This document shows, piece by piece, positions 44,767-53,383 of a DNA stretch of 64,000 nt. This DNA comes from Actinomyces sp. (GTDB lineage Bacteria > Actinomycetota > Actinomycetes > Actinomycetales > Actinomycetaceae). The stretch covers positions 62,001 to 126,000 of the forward strand of contig NZ_JARKVC010000039.1 of the NCBI RefSeq assembly GCF_029851875.1. Direction: 5' to 3'. The notes under the pieces are model-generated. The model searched no databases. It saw only the letters and a list, made by a program, of their open reading frames with translations, and was not told the DNA's origin. Both the position numbers and the translations under genes were made by a program. Position 1 is the stretch's first letter, and each line of letters begins with the position of its first letter.

Positions 44767-44856
44767 AAGATTGCACGCCCTGTACAGCCTGCTGCGCATT
44801 GAGGGTGATCTGTGCCAGGTCAGGCGCGTGGGGTGGTCTCAGGCTTCCCAGACCGT

Positions 44857-44893
44857 TACGATGCCGCCCATGTGGATCTTCCGTATGCGCTGA
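44857..44893 (+). promoter_or_regulatory. hflX promoter and leaderless mini-ORF MWIFRMR
   Basis: A -10-like TACGAT (44857-44862) is followed seven bases later by an ATG opening a seven-codon ORF (MWIFRMR, 44870-44893), so the mRNA would begin at the mini-ORF itself. A second mini-ORF, MTRTLLD (44969-44992), overlaps the hflX start. This layout resembles translation-dependent attenuation of ribosome-stress genes. Confidence 0.5.
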
Positions 44894-44896
44894 GAC

Positions 44897-44957
44897 GGCG
44901 GCTGCCGACGTCGCCGACCTGACGACACCGCCGGTCCGTCGAGCCTCGCTCCGGACC
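44897..44957 (+). promoter_or_regulatory. Possible attenuator hairpins in the hflX leader
   Basis: GGCGG (44897-44901) can pair with CCGCC (44928-44932), and directly after it GGTCCG (44933-44938) pairs with CGGACC (44952-44957). The first stem begins four bases after the mini-ORF stop, so a ribosome stalled on the mini-ORF would interfere with it. No U-run is seen. Confidence 0.4.
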
Positions 44958-44984
44958 TCCGCACGCATATGACAAGGACTCTTC

Positions 44985-46637
44985 TTGACTGACCACCCTG
45001 CCAAGCACACCGACCACACCGACACCGCTGCTCCTGGCGCGAGAACTCCCAGCGCCGAGGACATCGTCAGCCGCATCCTCACCCGCCGCGGCACCGCGCT
45101 GGCCTCCACGGCCGGTGACCACACCCGCCACGACCTCGCAGACGACGGCGCCCTGGAGCGCCAGGCCCGAGCCGCGACCCGGCGTGTGTCCTCCCTGAGC
45201 ACTGAGCTGGAGGACGTCTCCGAGGTGGAGTACCGCCAGATCCGCCTGGAGAAGGTGGTCCTGGTGGGGCTCGAGCTGCCCGACGCCAGGCCTGCCGCGA
45301 CCACCGCGGCCGCCGCCTCGCCGTCGTCACGGCACGGGGCTGCGCTCGAGGCTGCTGGCGCCCAGGACGCCGAGACCTCGCTGGCTGAGCTGGCCGCCCT
45401 GGCAGAGACCGCCGGCTCCCAGGTGCTGGACGCCCTCATCCAGAAGCGTGACCACCCGGACCCCGCCACCTACCTGGGCTCCGGCAAGGCCAAGGAGCTG
45501 GCCGAGATGGTGGCCGCCGCGGGCGCGGACACGGTGATCGTCGACGGCGACCTGGCCCCCTCCCAGCGCCGCGCCCTGGAGGACGTGGTGCGCGTCAAGG
45601 TGGTGGACCGCACCGCCCTCATCCTCGACATCTTCGCCCAGCACGCCAAGTCCCGCGAGGGCAAGGCCCAGGTGGAGCTCGCCCAGCTGGAGTACCTGCT
45701 GCCGCGTCTGCGCGGATGGGGTGAGTCCATGTCCCGCCAGGCCGGTGGGCGCGTGGCCGGCGGTCAGGGCATCGGCTCGCGAGGACCCGGCGAGACCAAG
45801 ATCGAGCTGGACCGCCGGCGCATCCGCGACCGCATGGCCAAGCTGCGTCGCGAGATCAGGGCCATGGCGCCCTCACGCGAGGTCAAGCGCGGCTCGCGCC
45901 GTCGCGGACCCATCCCCTCGGTAGCGATCGCCGGCTACACCAACGCCGGCAAGTCCTCCCTCATGAACCGCCTCACCGACGCCGGCCTCATGGTCCAGGA
46001 CGCCCTGTTCGCCACCCTGGACCCCACGGTGCGCAAGGCCGAGACCTGTGACGGGCGGCTGTACACGCTCACGGACACGGTCGGCTTTGTGCGCAACCTG
46101 CCGCACGAGCTCATCGAGGCCTTCCGCTCCACGCTGGAGGAGGTGGCGGGCGCGGACGTGCTCGTCCACGTCGTCGACGCCGCCCACCCGGACCCGCTCA
46201 GCCAGGTCGCTGCCGTGCGCGCGGTGCTGGCGGAGATCCCCGGAGCGCTGGAGGTCCCTGAGCTCATCGTCCTCAACAAGGCGGACCTGGCCGACGCCGT
46301 GACCCTGGCTGCCCTGCGCACTCGCCTTCCCGAGGCCGTCATCGTCTCGGCAGCCACGGGCGAGGGGCTGGAGGAGCTGCGCGCCCGCATCGAGGAGATG
46401 CTGCCGCGCCCCGACGTCCCGGTAGACCTGGTCATCCCGTACTCCCGCGGCGACCTGGTGGCCAAGGTGCACGCCGACGGCGAGATCGACGCCATCGACT
46501 ACGTCGAGGCCGGCACGCGCGTGCGCGGGCGGGTGGACGCGCCCCTGGCTGCCGAGCTGCGGGCCGCGGCGGTGGCTGAGGGAGAGCCGGGAGCCGGACC
46601 GACGACGGAGCCCGACTCGGCTGCGGCCGGGCTGTAG
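44985..46637 (+). CDS. hflX: GTPase HflX
   Basis: HflX is a ribosome-associated GTPase that splits stalled 70S ribosomes after stress or antibiotics. The 550-residue protein has the HflX N-terminal domain (LIQKRDHPDPATYLGSGKA), the glycine-rich linker GGQGIGSRGPGETKIELDRRRI split around 255-280, and the G domain with GYTNAGKSS, DTVGFVRNLP and NKAD. It begins at a TTG six bases after AAGGA; no ATG or GTG gives a better N-terminus. A mini-ORF-containing leader precedes it. Confidence 0.95.
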   Translation: MTDHPAKHTDHTDTAAPGARTPSAEDIVSRILTRRGTALASTAGDHTRHDLADDGALERQARAATRRVSSLSTELEDVSEVEYRQIRLEKVVLVGLELPDARPAATTAAAASPSSRHGAALEAAGAQDAETSLAELAALAETAGSQVLDALIQKRDHPDPATYLGSGKAKELAEMVAAAGADTVIVDGDLAPSQRRALEDVVRVKVVDRTALILDIFAQHAKSREGKAQVELAQLEYLLPRLRGWGESMSRQAGGRVAGGQGIGSRGPGETKIELDRRRIRDRMAKLRREIRAMAPSREVKRGSRRRGPIPSVAIAGYTNAGKSSLMNRLTDAGLMVQDALFATLDPTVRKAETCDGRLYTLTDTVGFVRNLPHELIEAFRSTLEEVAGADVLVHVVDAAHPDPLSQVAAVRAVLAEIPGALEVPELIVLNKADLADAVTLAALRTRLPEAVIVSAATGEGLEELRARIEEMLPRPDVPVDLVIPYSRGDLVAKVHADGEIDAIDYVEAGTRVRGRVDAPLAAELRAAAVAEGEPGAGPTTEPDSAAAGL

Positions 46638-46649
46638 AGGACGACGGCG

Positions 46650-48680
46650 ATGACCTCAGCAGGCGCACCAGAGCGGTCAGGGGGCGCAGCCGACGAGCGG
46701 TCGCGTGCCGAGGAGGCGCTGGCCGAGGCGGTCGCCCGCCTGGGCGGGGCCCCGCGTGAGGGCCAGGTCGAGATGGTGCGTCGTGTCGTGGGGGCCATCG
46801 AGGGCGGAAGCCACCTGCTGGTCCAGGCCGGTACGGGAACCGGGAAGTCCCTGGGCTACCTGGTCCCGGCAATGGTCCACGCCGCCGGCAGCGGCGAGCG
46901 GTCGGTGGTCTCGACCGCCACCCTGGCCCTGCAGCGCCAGGTGCTCACCAAGGACGCGCCGCTGGCCGCCGACGCCGTGGAGGCCGTGACCGGTGTGCGC
47001 CCCACGGTCGCGCTGCTCAAGGGATGGCAGAACTACCTGTGCCGCCACCGCGTGGCCGGCGGGTACCCGGATGACGACGCCGACTCCCTCTTCTCTGCCT
47101 CCCAGGCCACCCGGGCGGCGCGGGTGGGGGAGGCTGCCAGCGCGAGCCTGGGGGAGCAGGTGGTGCGTGTGCGCGAGTGGGCCGCCCGTACGAGTACCGG
47201 GGACCGTGACGACCTTGTCCCCGGTGTCTCGGACCGGGCCTGGGCGCAGGTCTCGGTGGCCAAGGCCGAGTGCCTGGGGCCGTCGTGCCCGCTGAGGGAG
47301 GAGTGCTTCCCCGAGCTGGCGCGGGCGGCGGCCAGTGAGGCGGACGTCGTCGTCACCAACCACGCCATGCTGGGTGTCGCCGTGGCCGGTAACCCCGGGG
47401 TGCTGCCCGAGCACCACCTGCTCGTCGTCGACGAGGCCCACGAGCTGGCTGACCGTGTACGCAGCCAGGGCACGGTGAGCCTGTCCGCCGGGGCCGTGGC
47501 ACGCGTGGCCCAGGTGGCGCGCAAGCACGCTGGCGTCATCGCCACCGGCCTGGAGGAGGCCGGGCAGGACCTGCAGCTCGTGCTCGCTGAGCTGCCGGAC
47601 GGACGCCTGAGCGAGGGCGTCCCGCCGTCGCTGCGAGAGGCCCTGGTGGGCCTGGACGCCGCGGCGCGCCAGGTGCTCACCGACGTGCGCGAGGCGGCCA
47701 AGGCCGCGGGCGGTGCTGCGGGAGGCGACAGCGCCGGGGGAGCGGCCCTGGCGCGGACCGCGGTGGCGGACCTCGTGGAGGCCGTGGAGCGCATGACCTC
47801 GGACTCGGTGGTCCAGCGCCGTGACGTCGCCTGGATCGAGCGGCCACGGATGGGAGCCGAGCCCCCGCGCCTGACGCTCGCCCCGATCGACGTGGCGGGC
47901 TCCGTGGCGGACACGCTGCTGGCTGACCACGCTGCGGTGCTCACCTCAGCCACCCTGGCCCTGGGCGGGAGCTTTGACCCCATGGCGCACGCGCTGGGGC
48001 TGACGCTGGCCGCCTCGCCCTGGGAGGGGATCGACGTCGGCACGCCCTTTGACTACGCCCGCCAGGGCATCCTCTACACCCCCACCCACCTGCCCAGACC
48101 CGGCTTTGGGATCTGCCAGGAGGCGCTGGAGGAGGTCGTGGCCCTCACCCAGGCCTCGGGCGGCGGGATGCTGGGCCTCTTCTCCTCACGGCGCGCGGCC
48201 GAGGAGGCGGCGCAGCTGCTGCGTGAGCGCACGGACCTGACCGTCTACGCCCAGGGGGAGGACCAGCTGCCAACCCTGGTGGAGGCCTTCGCCGCGGACG
48301 AGGACGCCTGCCTGGTAGGAACGCTGAGCCTGTGGCAGGGCGTGGACGTGCCGGGGCGCACCTGTCGCCTGGTCATCATCGACCGTATCCCCTTCCCCCG
48401 GCCGGATGACCCGGTGGCCCAGGCCCGCAGCGAGGCGGTGGCGGCTGCCGGAGGCAACGGCTTCATGAGCGTGTCCGCCACTCACGCGGCCCTCCTGCTG
48501 GCTCAAGGGGCCGGCAGGCTCGTGCGGCGGGCGGACGATCGCGGCGTCGTCGCCGTCCTGGACCCCAGGCTGCGCACGGCGCGCTACGGCTCCTTCCTGG
48601 CCCGTTCGATGCCGGCGCTGTGGCCCACGCGCGAGCGGGACGTGGTGCTGGGGGCGCTGACCAGGCTCGCGGCAGGCTGA
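46650..48680 (+). CDS. DinG-like ATP-dependent helicase
   Basis: A 676-residue superfamily-2 helicase of the XPD/DinG type. It has Walker A QAGTGTGKS, an iron-sulphur cluster domain with cysteines in YLCRHR, AECLG, PSCPL and EECFP, the DEAH box (VVDEAHEL), and motif VI QGAGRLVRR. Such enzymes unwind forked DNA, R-loops or G-quadruplexes. It starts 12 bp after hflX and is probably co-transcribed. No LexA box lies upstream, so SOS control, unlike E. coli dinG, is not indicated. Confidence 0.93.
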   Translation: MTSAGAPERSGGAADERSRAEEALAEAVARLGGAPREGQVEMVRRVVGAIEGGSHLLVQAGTGTGKSLGYLVPAMVHAAGSGERSVVSTATLALQRQVLTKDAPLAADAVEAVTGVRPTVALLKGWQNYLCRHRVAGGYPDDDADSLFSASQATRAARVGEAASASLGEQVVRVREWAARTSTGDRDDLVPGVSDRAWAQVSVAKAECLGPSCPLREECFPELARAAASEADVVVTNHAMLGVAVAGNPGVLPEHHLLVVDEAHELADRVRSQGTVSLSAGAVARVAQVARKHAGVIATGLEEAGQDLQLVLAELPDGRLSEGVPPSLREALVGLDAAARQVLTDVREAAKAAGGAAGGDSAGGAALARTAVADLVEAVERMTSDSVVQRRDVAWIERPRMGAEPPRLTLAPIDVAGSVADTLLADHAAVLTSATLALGGSFDPMAHALGLTLAASPWEGIDVGTPFDYARQGILYTPTHLPRPGFGICQEALEEVVALTQASGGGMLGLFSSRRAAEEAAQLLRERTDLTVYAQGEDQLPTLVEAFAADEDACLVGTLSLWQGVDVPGRTCRLVIIDRIPFPRPDDPVAQARSEAVAAAGGNGFMSVSATHAALLLAQGAGRLVRRADDRGVVAVLDPRLRTARYGSFLARSMPALWPTRERDVVLGALTRLAAG

Positions 48681-48810
48681 CGGCCCCAGGCGTGAGGCGC
48701 GTCCTGCGTGAGGTGTGGCGCACGGGTGTCATAGGAGGTGGCTCACCACGTACCCTTGCCCTGGAGGGGCTGCGGCTGTCCCTCGTCACTCATGATCCGG
48801 AGGTATCCCC

Positions 48811-49815
48811 GTGTCCGAGTCCATCATCCCCAACACCGCCCAGGGCTCCTACCCCACCGCGCCTGGGGGGCGCCCCTCGAAGGTCGCGATCATCGGTGCG
48901 GGTGCGGTCGGTTCGACCCTCGCCTACGCCTGCGTGACCAAGGGTGTGGCCCGTGAGGTCGTCCTGCAGGACATCGTCAAGGAGAAGGTCGAGGCCGAGG
49001 CGCTCGACATCGCCCAGGGCATCCAGTTCACCTCCGCCGGCGCCGTCTCCGGCTCCGACGACCCTGAGATCTGCCGCGATGCTGACGTCATCGCCATCAC
49101 CGCCGGCGCCAAGCAGAAGCCGGGACAGTCCCGCCTGGAGCTGGCCGGGGCGACCGTGGGCATCATGGAGAAGATCCTGCCCACGCTGGTCGAGGTCGCC
49201 CCCAACGCCATCTTCGTGCTCGTGGCCAACCCGGTGGACGTGGTGACCTACTGCGCCAAGAAGATCACCGGGCTGCCTGAGAACCAGGTCTTCGGCTCGG
49301 GCACGGTCCTGGACACTGCCCGCATGCGCTACCTCGTCTCCCTGGAGACGGGCACGGCTACCCAGAACATCCACGGCTACATCGCCGGTGAGCACGGTGA
49401 CTCCGAGGTCCCGCTGTGGTCCTCCACCCAGATCGGTGGGGTGCCGATCACCCAGTGGGGCAGGACGGTTGACGGCGGCTACTTCGACCAGGCCAAGCGC
49501 GACCGCATCGCTCACGACGTCGTCCGTTCCGCCTACCGCATCATCGAGGGCAAGGGCGCGACCAACTACGCCGTGGGCCTGGCGGTCCAGCGCATCATCT
49601 CCGCCGTCCTCAACGACGAGCAGCGCGTGCTCACCATCTCCCCGCTGCTGGACAACTGGCACGGGATCTCCGACGTGTGCATGGCAGTGCCGACCATCGT
49701 CGGCCGTGACGGCGCCGGGCGCCGCCTGGAGCTGCCGCTGACCCTGGACGAGCGCGACCGACTGACCGCCTCGGCCGAGCGTCTGCGCGACGTCGCTCGT
49801 GGCCTGGGCTACTGA
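48811..49815 (+). CDS. ldh: L-lactate dehydrogenase
   Basis: The enzyme reduces pyruvate to L-lactate with NADH at the end of fermentative glycolysis. The 334-residue protein has the NAD-binding GAGAVGST, the ANPVDVVTY block and catalytic H195 in GEHGDSE. The residue pattern AGAKQKPGQSR (with Gln and Arg of the active-site loop) supports lactate rather than malate dehydrogenase. It begins at a GTG seven bases after GGAGG; a ~20-residue N-terminal extension is present. A TACCCT hexamer at about 48751 may be its -10. Confidence 0.96.
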   Translation: MSESIIPNTAQGSYPTAPGGRPSKVAIIGAGAVGSTLAYACVTKGVAREVVLQDIVKEKVEAEALDIAQGIQFTSAGAVSGSDDPEICRDADVIAITAGAKQKPGQSRLELAGATVGIMEKILPTLVEVAPNAIFVLVANPVDVVTYCAKKITGLPENQVFGSGTVLDTARMRYLVSLETGTATQNIHGYIAGEHGDSEVPLWSSTQIGGVPITQWGRTVDGGYFDQAKRDRIAHDVVRSAYRIIEGKGATNYAVGLAVQRIISAVLNDEQRVLTISPLLDNWHGISDVCMAVPTIVGRDGAGRRLELPLTLDERDRLTASAERLRDVARGLGY

Positions 49816-49844
49816 GGCTCGCTAGCCGGCGCAACCGGCAGGAC

Positions 49845-49891
49845 CGACGACGCAGCCGCACCTTCCACGCGAAGGTGCGGCTGCGTCGTCG
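49845..49891. terminator. Bidirectional terminator between ldh and lexA
   Basis: A perfect 21-bp stem (49845-49865 with 49871-49891) with a 5-nt loop lies between the convergent ldh and lexA genes. It is the longest perfect hairpin noted in the window. Confidence 0.9.
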
Positions 49892-49936
49892 TGCAACAGG
49901 GGAGGGCGGGGCGCGGGCCGGGCTGAGCGGGCCGGG

Positions 49937-50704
49937 TCACAGCGCGCGCAGGACGGTGACGACCTTGCCCATGATCGTGGCCTCGTCACCGGGAATCGGG
50001 GCGTAGTCAGGGTTGCGGGGCAGCAGCCACTGATGGCCGTCACGGCGTGAGAGCACCTTGACGGTGGCTGAGGCGCCGTCGACGTCCTCGATCATGGCCG
50101 CCACGATGTCCCCGTTGGAGGCGTCAGGCTGGGAGCGGACAACCACCCAGTCGCCGTCGCAGATCGCGGCCTCGATCATCGAGTCGCCGTGGACCTCAAG
50201 CATGAACAGCTCGCCGTCTCCGGTCAGGCGCCGGGGCAGGGCCATGACGTCGTCGACCTCCTGCTCGGCCAGGATCGGCGAGCCGGCGGCGATGCGCCCG
50301 ACCAGGGGGACAGCCACGGCCTCGCCCTCAGCCACTCCTGGCAGGAGTGGCAGGCGCGGTTCCGGCTCGGGGGCGCGCTCAGGGGCCGAGGGCCGCACGG
50401 GCTCGGGCTCGATGACCTCCAGGGCGCGCGGCAGGCGAGGGTCGCGGCGGATGAGGCCGATGCGCTCGAGCTTGTCGAGCTGGTGCTTGACGGAGGAGGG
50501 GCTCGTCAGGCCGACCTGGGAGCCGATCTCACGCATCGAGGGCGGGTAGCCGTGGGAGAGGACCGCCTCTCGGACGGCCTCGTAGACCGCGCGCGCCCGC
50601 TCGTCCAGGCTCTCCAGGACCTCAGCCACGCTCTGGGGCTGCGTCGCGGAAGGGGCGGAGGGACCCGTGCCCTCCTCGGAGGGGGAGAGGGAGCGTTGTG
50701 TCAT
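49937..50704 (-). CDS. lexA: SOS repressor LexA
   Basis: LexA represses DNA-damage genes and self-cleaves when RecA filaments form. The 255-residue protein has a winged-helix DNA-binding domain ([20 protein letters not shown]), a Pro/Glu-rich linker, the cleavage site A140-G141 and the catalytic dyad S175 (GDSMI) and K216. ATG 50704 is preferred to a GTG at 50758 because the latter adds an unconserved leader. A LexA box overlaps its own -35, so it is autoregulated. Confidence 0.97.
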   Translation of the reverse strand: MTQRSLSPSEEGTGPSAPSATQPQSVAEVLESLDERARAVYEAVREAVLSHGYPPSMREIGSQVGLTSPSSVKHQLDKLERIGLIRRDPRLPRALEVIEPEPVRPSAPERAPEPEPRLPLLPGVAEGEAVAVPLVGRIAAGSPILAEQEVDDVMALPRRLTGDGELFMLEVHGDSMIEAAICDGDWVVVRSQPDASNGDIVAAMIEDVDGASATVKVLSRRDGHQWLLPRNPDYAPIPGDEATIMGKVVTVLRAL

Positions 50705-50797
50705 CGCCGTGTCCTTCGTGTCAGCCGCGCCGTCGGGCAGCGGCTGCTGCTCGTGCACGAATTTGTGTCGGTGGTCGGTGGTGGTCTTGACGTGTCA

Positions 50798-50839
50798 AGC
50801 CTACGGGGCGGACGCCCAACCTTCAAACACGTGTTCGAA
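50798..50839 (-). promoter_or_regulatory. lexA promoter with overlapping LexA box
   Basis: On the minus strand the -35 is TTGAAG (50821-50826) and the -10 is TAGGCT (50798-50803), separated by 17 bp. The LexA box TTCAAACACGTGTTCGAA (50822-50839) overlaps the -35. A further near-palindrome, CTTGACGTGTCAAG, lies in the leader at about 50786-50799. Confidence 0.8.
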
Positions 50840-50869
50840 GAACCTCTGGACGTGTCGCCCTGATGGCGC

Positions 50870-50907
50870 TACTGTATCGAACAGGTGTTCGTCGAACACG
50901 TGTTTCA
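50870..50907 (+). promoter_or_regulatory. Promoter of the LysM gene with two abutting LexA boxes
   Basis: TACTGT (50870-50875) is a plausible -10, with TGGACG 17 bp upstream. It is followed immediately by two LexA boxes, TCGAACAGGTGTTCGT (50877-50892) and TCGAACACGTGTTTCA (50892-50907), sharing one base. They span the expected start site, so repression should be tight. Confidence 0.82.
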
Positions 50908-50917
50908 GGAGGAAGTC

Positions 50918-51499
50918 ATGAGCGCTCTTGCCGTCCCGCCCTCGCCCCGTCTGCGTGCGGTGTCAGCCGCCTCGGCCGAGGCGGCTGCGCCCCAGCGTCT
51001 GGAAGGCGCGCGTGCTGGCCGTCCCCACCTGCGACTGGTCACTCCTGACTTCGTTCCTGAGCCGGCCTCCGCGGTGCGAGGAGCCAGGCCGCTGGGGCCG
51101 GCGCCGGAGGGCGTGCGGCGTGGTGAGGCGCGCCTGGGCGCTGCGGCTCGGCCGGTGAGACTCCACCAGGAGCGCGTGCGGGAGGGCCTCACCCAGACGG
51201 CCACGGTGCAGGGGAGGAGACAGGAGGTGCCGGTGGTGCTGCGCCGTCTCGTGGTGCTGGCCTGCGCCGCCGTCATCGGGGTCCTGGTCGTGGCAGGAGG
51301 CATCGTCCTCTCCGGCTTTGTCCCTGAGCCGGTTGCTGGCGGGACCGCCACGGTGCAGCAGGGCGAGTCGCTGTGGGACATCGCCTCGGCAACTGGCGCC
51401 CAGGACGTGTCTGCCGTGGTCTCGCAGATCGCCGAGCTCAACAACCTGGAGAGCACGACGCTTCAGCCGGGGCAGACCCTGGTGCTGCCAGCAGGCTGA
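50918..51499 (+). CDS. LysM-domain membrane protein, probable SOS cell-division suppressor
   Basis: A 193-residue protein with a disordered Ala/Arg/Pro-rich cytoplasmic N-terminus, one transmembrane helix (about 108-133) and a C-terminal LysM peptidoglycan-binding domain (about 144-191: VQQGESLWDIAS ... LQPGQTLVLP). It starts at an ATG with AGGAGGA five bases upstream. It is divergent from lexA and under two LexA boxes, the same position as B. subtilis yneA and mycobacterial chiZ (Rv2719c), LysM proteins that delay division during DNA damage. The function is inferred from position, domain and SOS control. Confidence 0.85.
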   Translation: MSALAVPPSPRLRAVSAASAEAAAPQRLEGARAGRPHLRLVTPDFVPEPASAVRGARPLGPAPEGVRRGEARLGAAARPVRLHQERVREGLTQTATVQGRRQEVPVVLRRLVVLACAAVIGVLVVAGGIVLSGFVPEPVAGGTATVQQGESLWDIASATGAQDVSAVVSQIAELNNLESTTLQPGQTLVLPAG

Positions 51500-51583
51500 T
51501 CGTCCAGGCGCGGCAGGCTTGCGGCTGCGGGCGCGGGGTCCTACGCTCCGAGCACACGAATTGCGAGGACCCGGAGGCTACGC

Positions 51584-52039
51584 GTGCACTGCCCATTCTG
51601 CAGACATGACGGTTCGCGCGTCGTCGATTCCCGGACTACCGAGGACGGCCTGGCGATCCGCCGTCGTCGCGAGTGCCCCCAGTGCGGGCGGCGCTTCACC
51701 ACCACTGAGACCGCGAGCCTGTCGGTGCGTAAGCGGTCGGGGGCGGTTGAGCCCTTCTCGCGGGACAAGGTCGTGGTGGGTGTAGGTCGCGCCTGTCAGG
51801 GCCGTCCGGTGTCTGATGACGACCTGGCGCTGCTGGCCCACCAGGTTGAGGAGGCGATCCGGGCCTCTGGGCAGGCTCTCATCGACTCTCACGACGTCGG
51901 CCGGGCGATTCTGCGACCGCTGCGTGAGCTCGACGAGATCGCCTACCTGCGCTTCGCCTCCGTCTACTCAGGTTTCAACACCCTGGACGACTTCGAGAAG
52001 GCGATTGCCGAGCTGCGCGAGGCTCACCACCAGGAGTGA
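51584..52039 (+). CDS. nrdR: Transcriptional repressor NrdR
   Basis: NrdR represses ribonucleotide reductase genes in response to ATP/dATP. The 151-residue protein has the zinc ribbon C3, C6, C31, C34 and an ATP-cone (about 46-136: [30 protein letters not shown]). It starts at a GTG eight bases after GGAGG, giving the conserved MHCPFC. Position after lexA-LysM is typical for actinobacteria. No nrd gene is in the window. Confidence 0.97.
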   Translation: MHCPFCRHDGSRVVDSRTTEDGLAIRRRRECPQCGRRFTTTETASLSVRKRSGAVEPFSRDKVVVGVGRACQGRPVSDDDLALLAHQVEEAIRASGQALIDSHDVGRAILRPLRELDEIAYLRFASVYSGFNTLDDFEKAIAELREAHHQE

Positions 52040-52129
52040 CGGAGACAGGTGCTCTCTGTCGCCATCCTGGTCGGTGGGTAGCCGGTGACCGGTGACGCGT
52101 GACCGGGCTAGTTGCCTGACGGTACCGGG

Positions 52130-53269
52130 TTACCTGGCGTCGATCGTGGTGATGAGGCTGTCAACCAGGGCCGGCCAGGTCCAGCGCTCCTCCATCAGAG
52201 CGCGACCGGCGCGGCCCATGCGCTCCCGCAGCCGAGGGTCCTGCAGCTGACGCACAAGGGCTGCGGTCAAGGCCTCCTCGTCACGGCCGTCGACGACGTT
52301 GCCGGTCACGCCCTCCTCGACGGTCTCCGGGGCGCCGCCGCTCGTGCCCGCGATGACGGGCAGCCCGGCGGCGGAGGCTTCTAGGAAGACGATGCCCAGG
52401 CCCTCGACGTCGAGTCCCCCGCCTCGGGTGCGGCAGGGCATGGCAAAGACGTCGCCCATGGCCACGTGCCAGGGCAGCTCCTCGTAGGGGACCTTGCCTG
52501 TCAGGATGATCGACTCGCGCGCAGGCGAGGAGCGCTTGAGCACGGCCAGGCGCTTGGCGTAGGGGCCCCGTCCCACGATGACGAGACGGGCCTCGGGGAC
52601 CTGCTCGACCACGCGAGGCCAGACCTTGATGAGCGAGTCCTGTCCCTTGCGGGCGACCAGGCGCGAGACGCAGACGACGGTGGGGGCCTCGCCAAGGCGG
52701 TAGCGCTCACGCAGCAGGGCTCGGGCAGCAGGGTCAGGGTGGAAGCGCTCGGTGTCGATGCCGCTGGGAAGTCGCAGGACCTCCTGGTCGGCAGGCATGA
52801 AGGGGCGCAGGCGCCCCAGGGTGTAGTCAGAGATGTAGGTGATGACGTCGGCGTCGCGGAAGATCTTGCGCAGGGCCTGGCGAGCGCCCGGGATCATGGA
52901 CCAGCCGACCTCGTGACCGTGGGTCGTGGCGATCACCCGCGTAGCGCCTGCGCGGTGGGCTGCTGCTCCCAGCAGGCCCAGAGGGGCTGCTGCCCCGAAC
53001 CAGACGGTCTCGATGCCGCGCTCGGAGACCGCCTGCTCCATGCGGCGGCGCACGTCCGGTGTGGGCAGCAGCGTGTGGGTGGGGAGCCGCAGGACCTCGT
53101 AGGGCAAGGTGGCGTCGTAGGCGCGGGCTGCCTCGTCGCCCTCGGGCGGGGTGGAGGCCAGGACGGTGAGGTCCTCGGCCGGCAGCCGGCGGCAGTAGTC
53201 GTCCAGGTAGGACTGGATCCCGCCCACGACGGGCGGGAAGTCGTTGGTGACCAGGAGCGTGCGGCGCAT
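52130..53269 (-). CDS. pimB: GT4 glycosyltransferase, PimB-like mannosyltransferase
   Basis: A 379-residue GT-B glycosyltransferase closely resembling mycobacterial and corynebacterial PimB, which adds the second mannose to phosphatidylinositol mannoside from GDP-mannose. Shared blocks include LLVTNDFPPVVGGIQSYL, ETVWFGAAAPLGLL, THGHEVGWSMIPGAR, FAMPCRTRG and the donor-site VEGLGIVFLEASAAGLPV. TACACT seven bases before the ATG suggests a leaderless mRNA. Acceptor identity is by analogy; in Actinomyces it may act on other glycolipids. Confidence 0.85.
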   Translation of the reverse strand: MRRTLLVTNDFPPVVGGIQSYLDDYCRRLPAEDLTVLASTPPEGDEAARAYDATLPYEVLRLPTHTLLPTPDVRRRMEQAVSERGIETVWFGAAAPLGLLGAAAHRAGATRVIATTHGHEVGWSMIPGARQALRKIFRDADVITYISDYTLGRLRPFMPADQEVLRLPSGIDTERFHPDPAARALLRERYRLGEAPTVVCVSRLVARKGQDSLIKVWPRVVEQVPEARLVIVGRGPYAKRLAVLKRSSPARESIILTGKVPYEELPWHVAMGDVFAMPCRTRGGGLDVEGLGIVFLEASAAGLPVIAGTSGGAPETVEEGVTGNVVDGRDEEALTAALVRQLQDPRLRERMGRAGRALMEERWTWPALVDSLITTIDAR

Positions 53270-53383
53270 GGGAGCCAGTGTAGGCGGCGTGTCCGGCCGG
53301 TCCTGTGGCGGCGGGCGGGGCAGGACCGGCCGGAGGACCTGCCGGTACCTGCCTGCGCCGCAGGCCTCGCTGGTGGTGTGGTG

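Noticed and set aside
46600-46650. LexA box before the DinG-like helicase
   Set aside because: No TCGAAC-type palindrome is present; the gene follows hflX by 12 bp.
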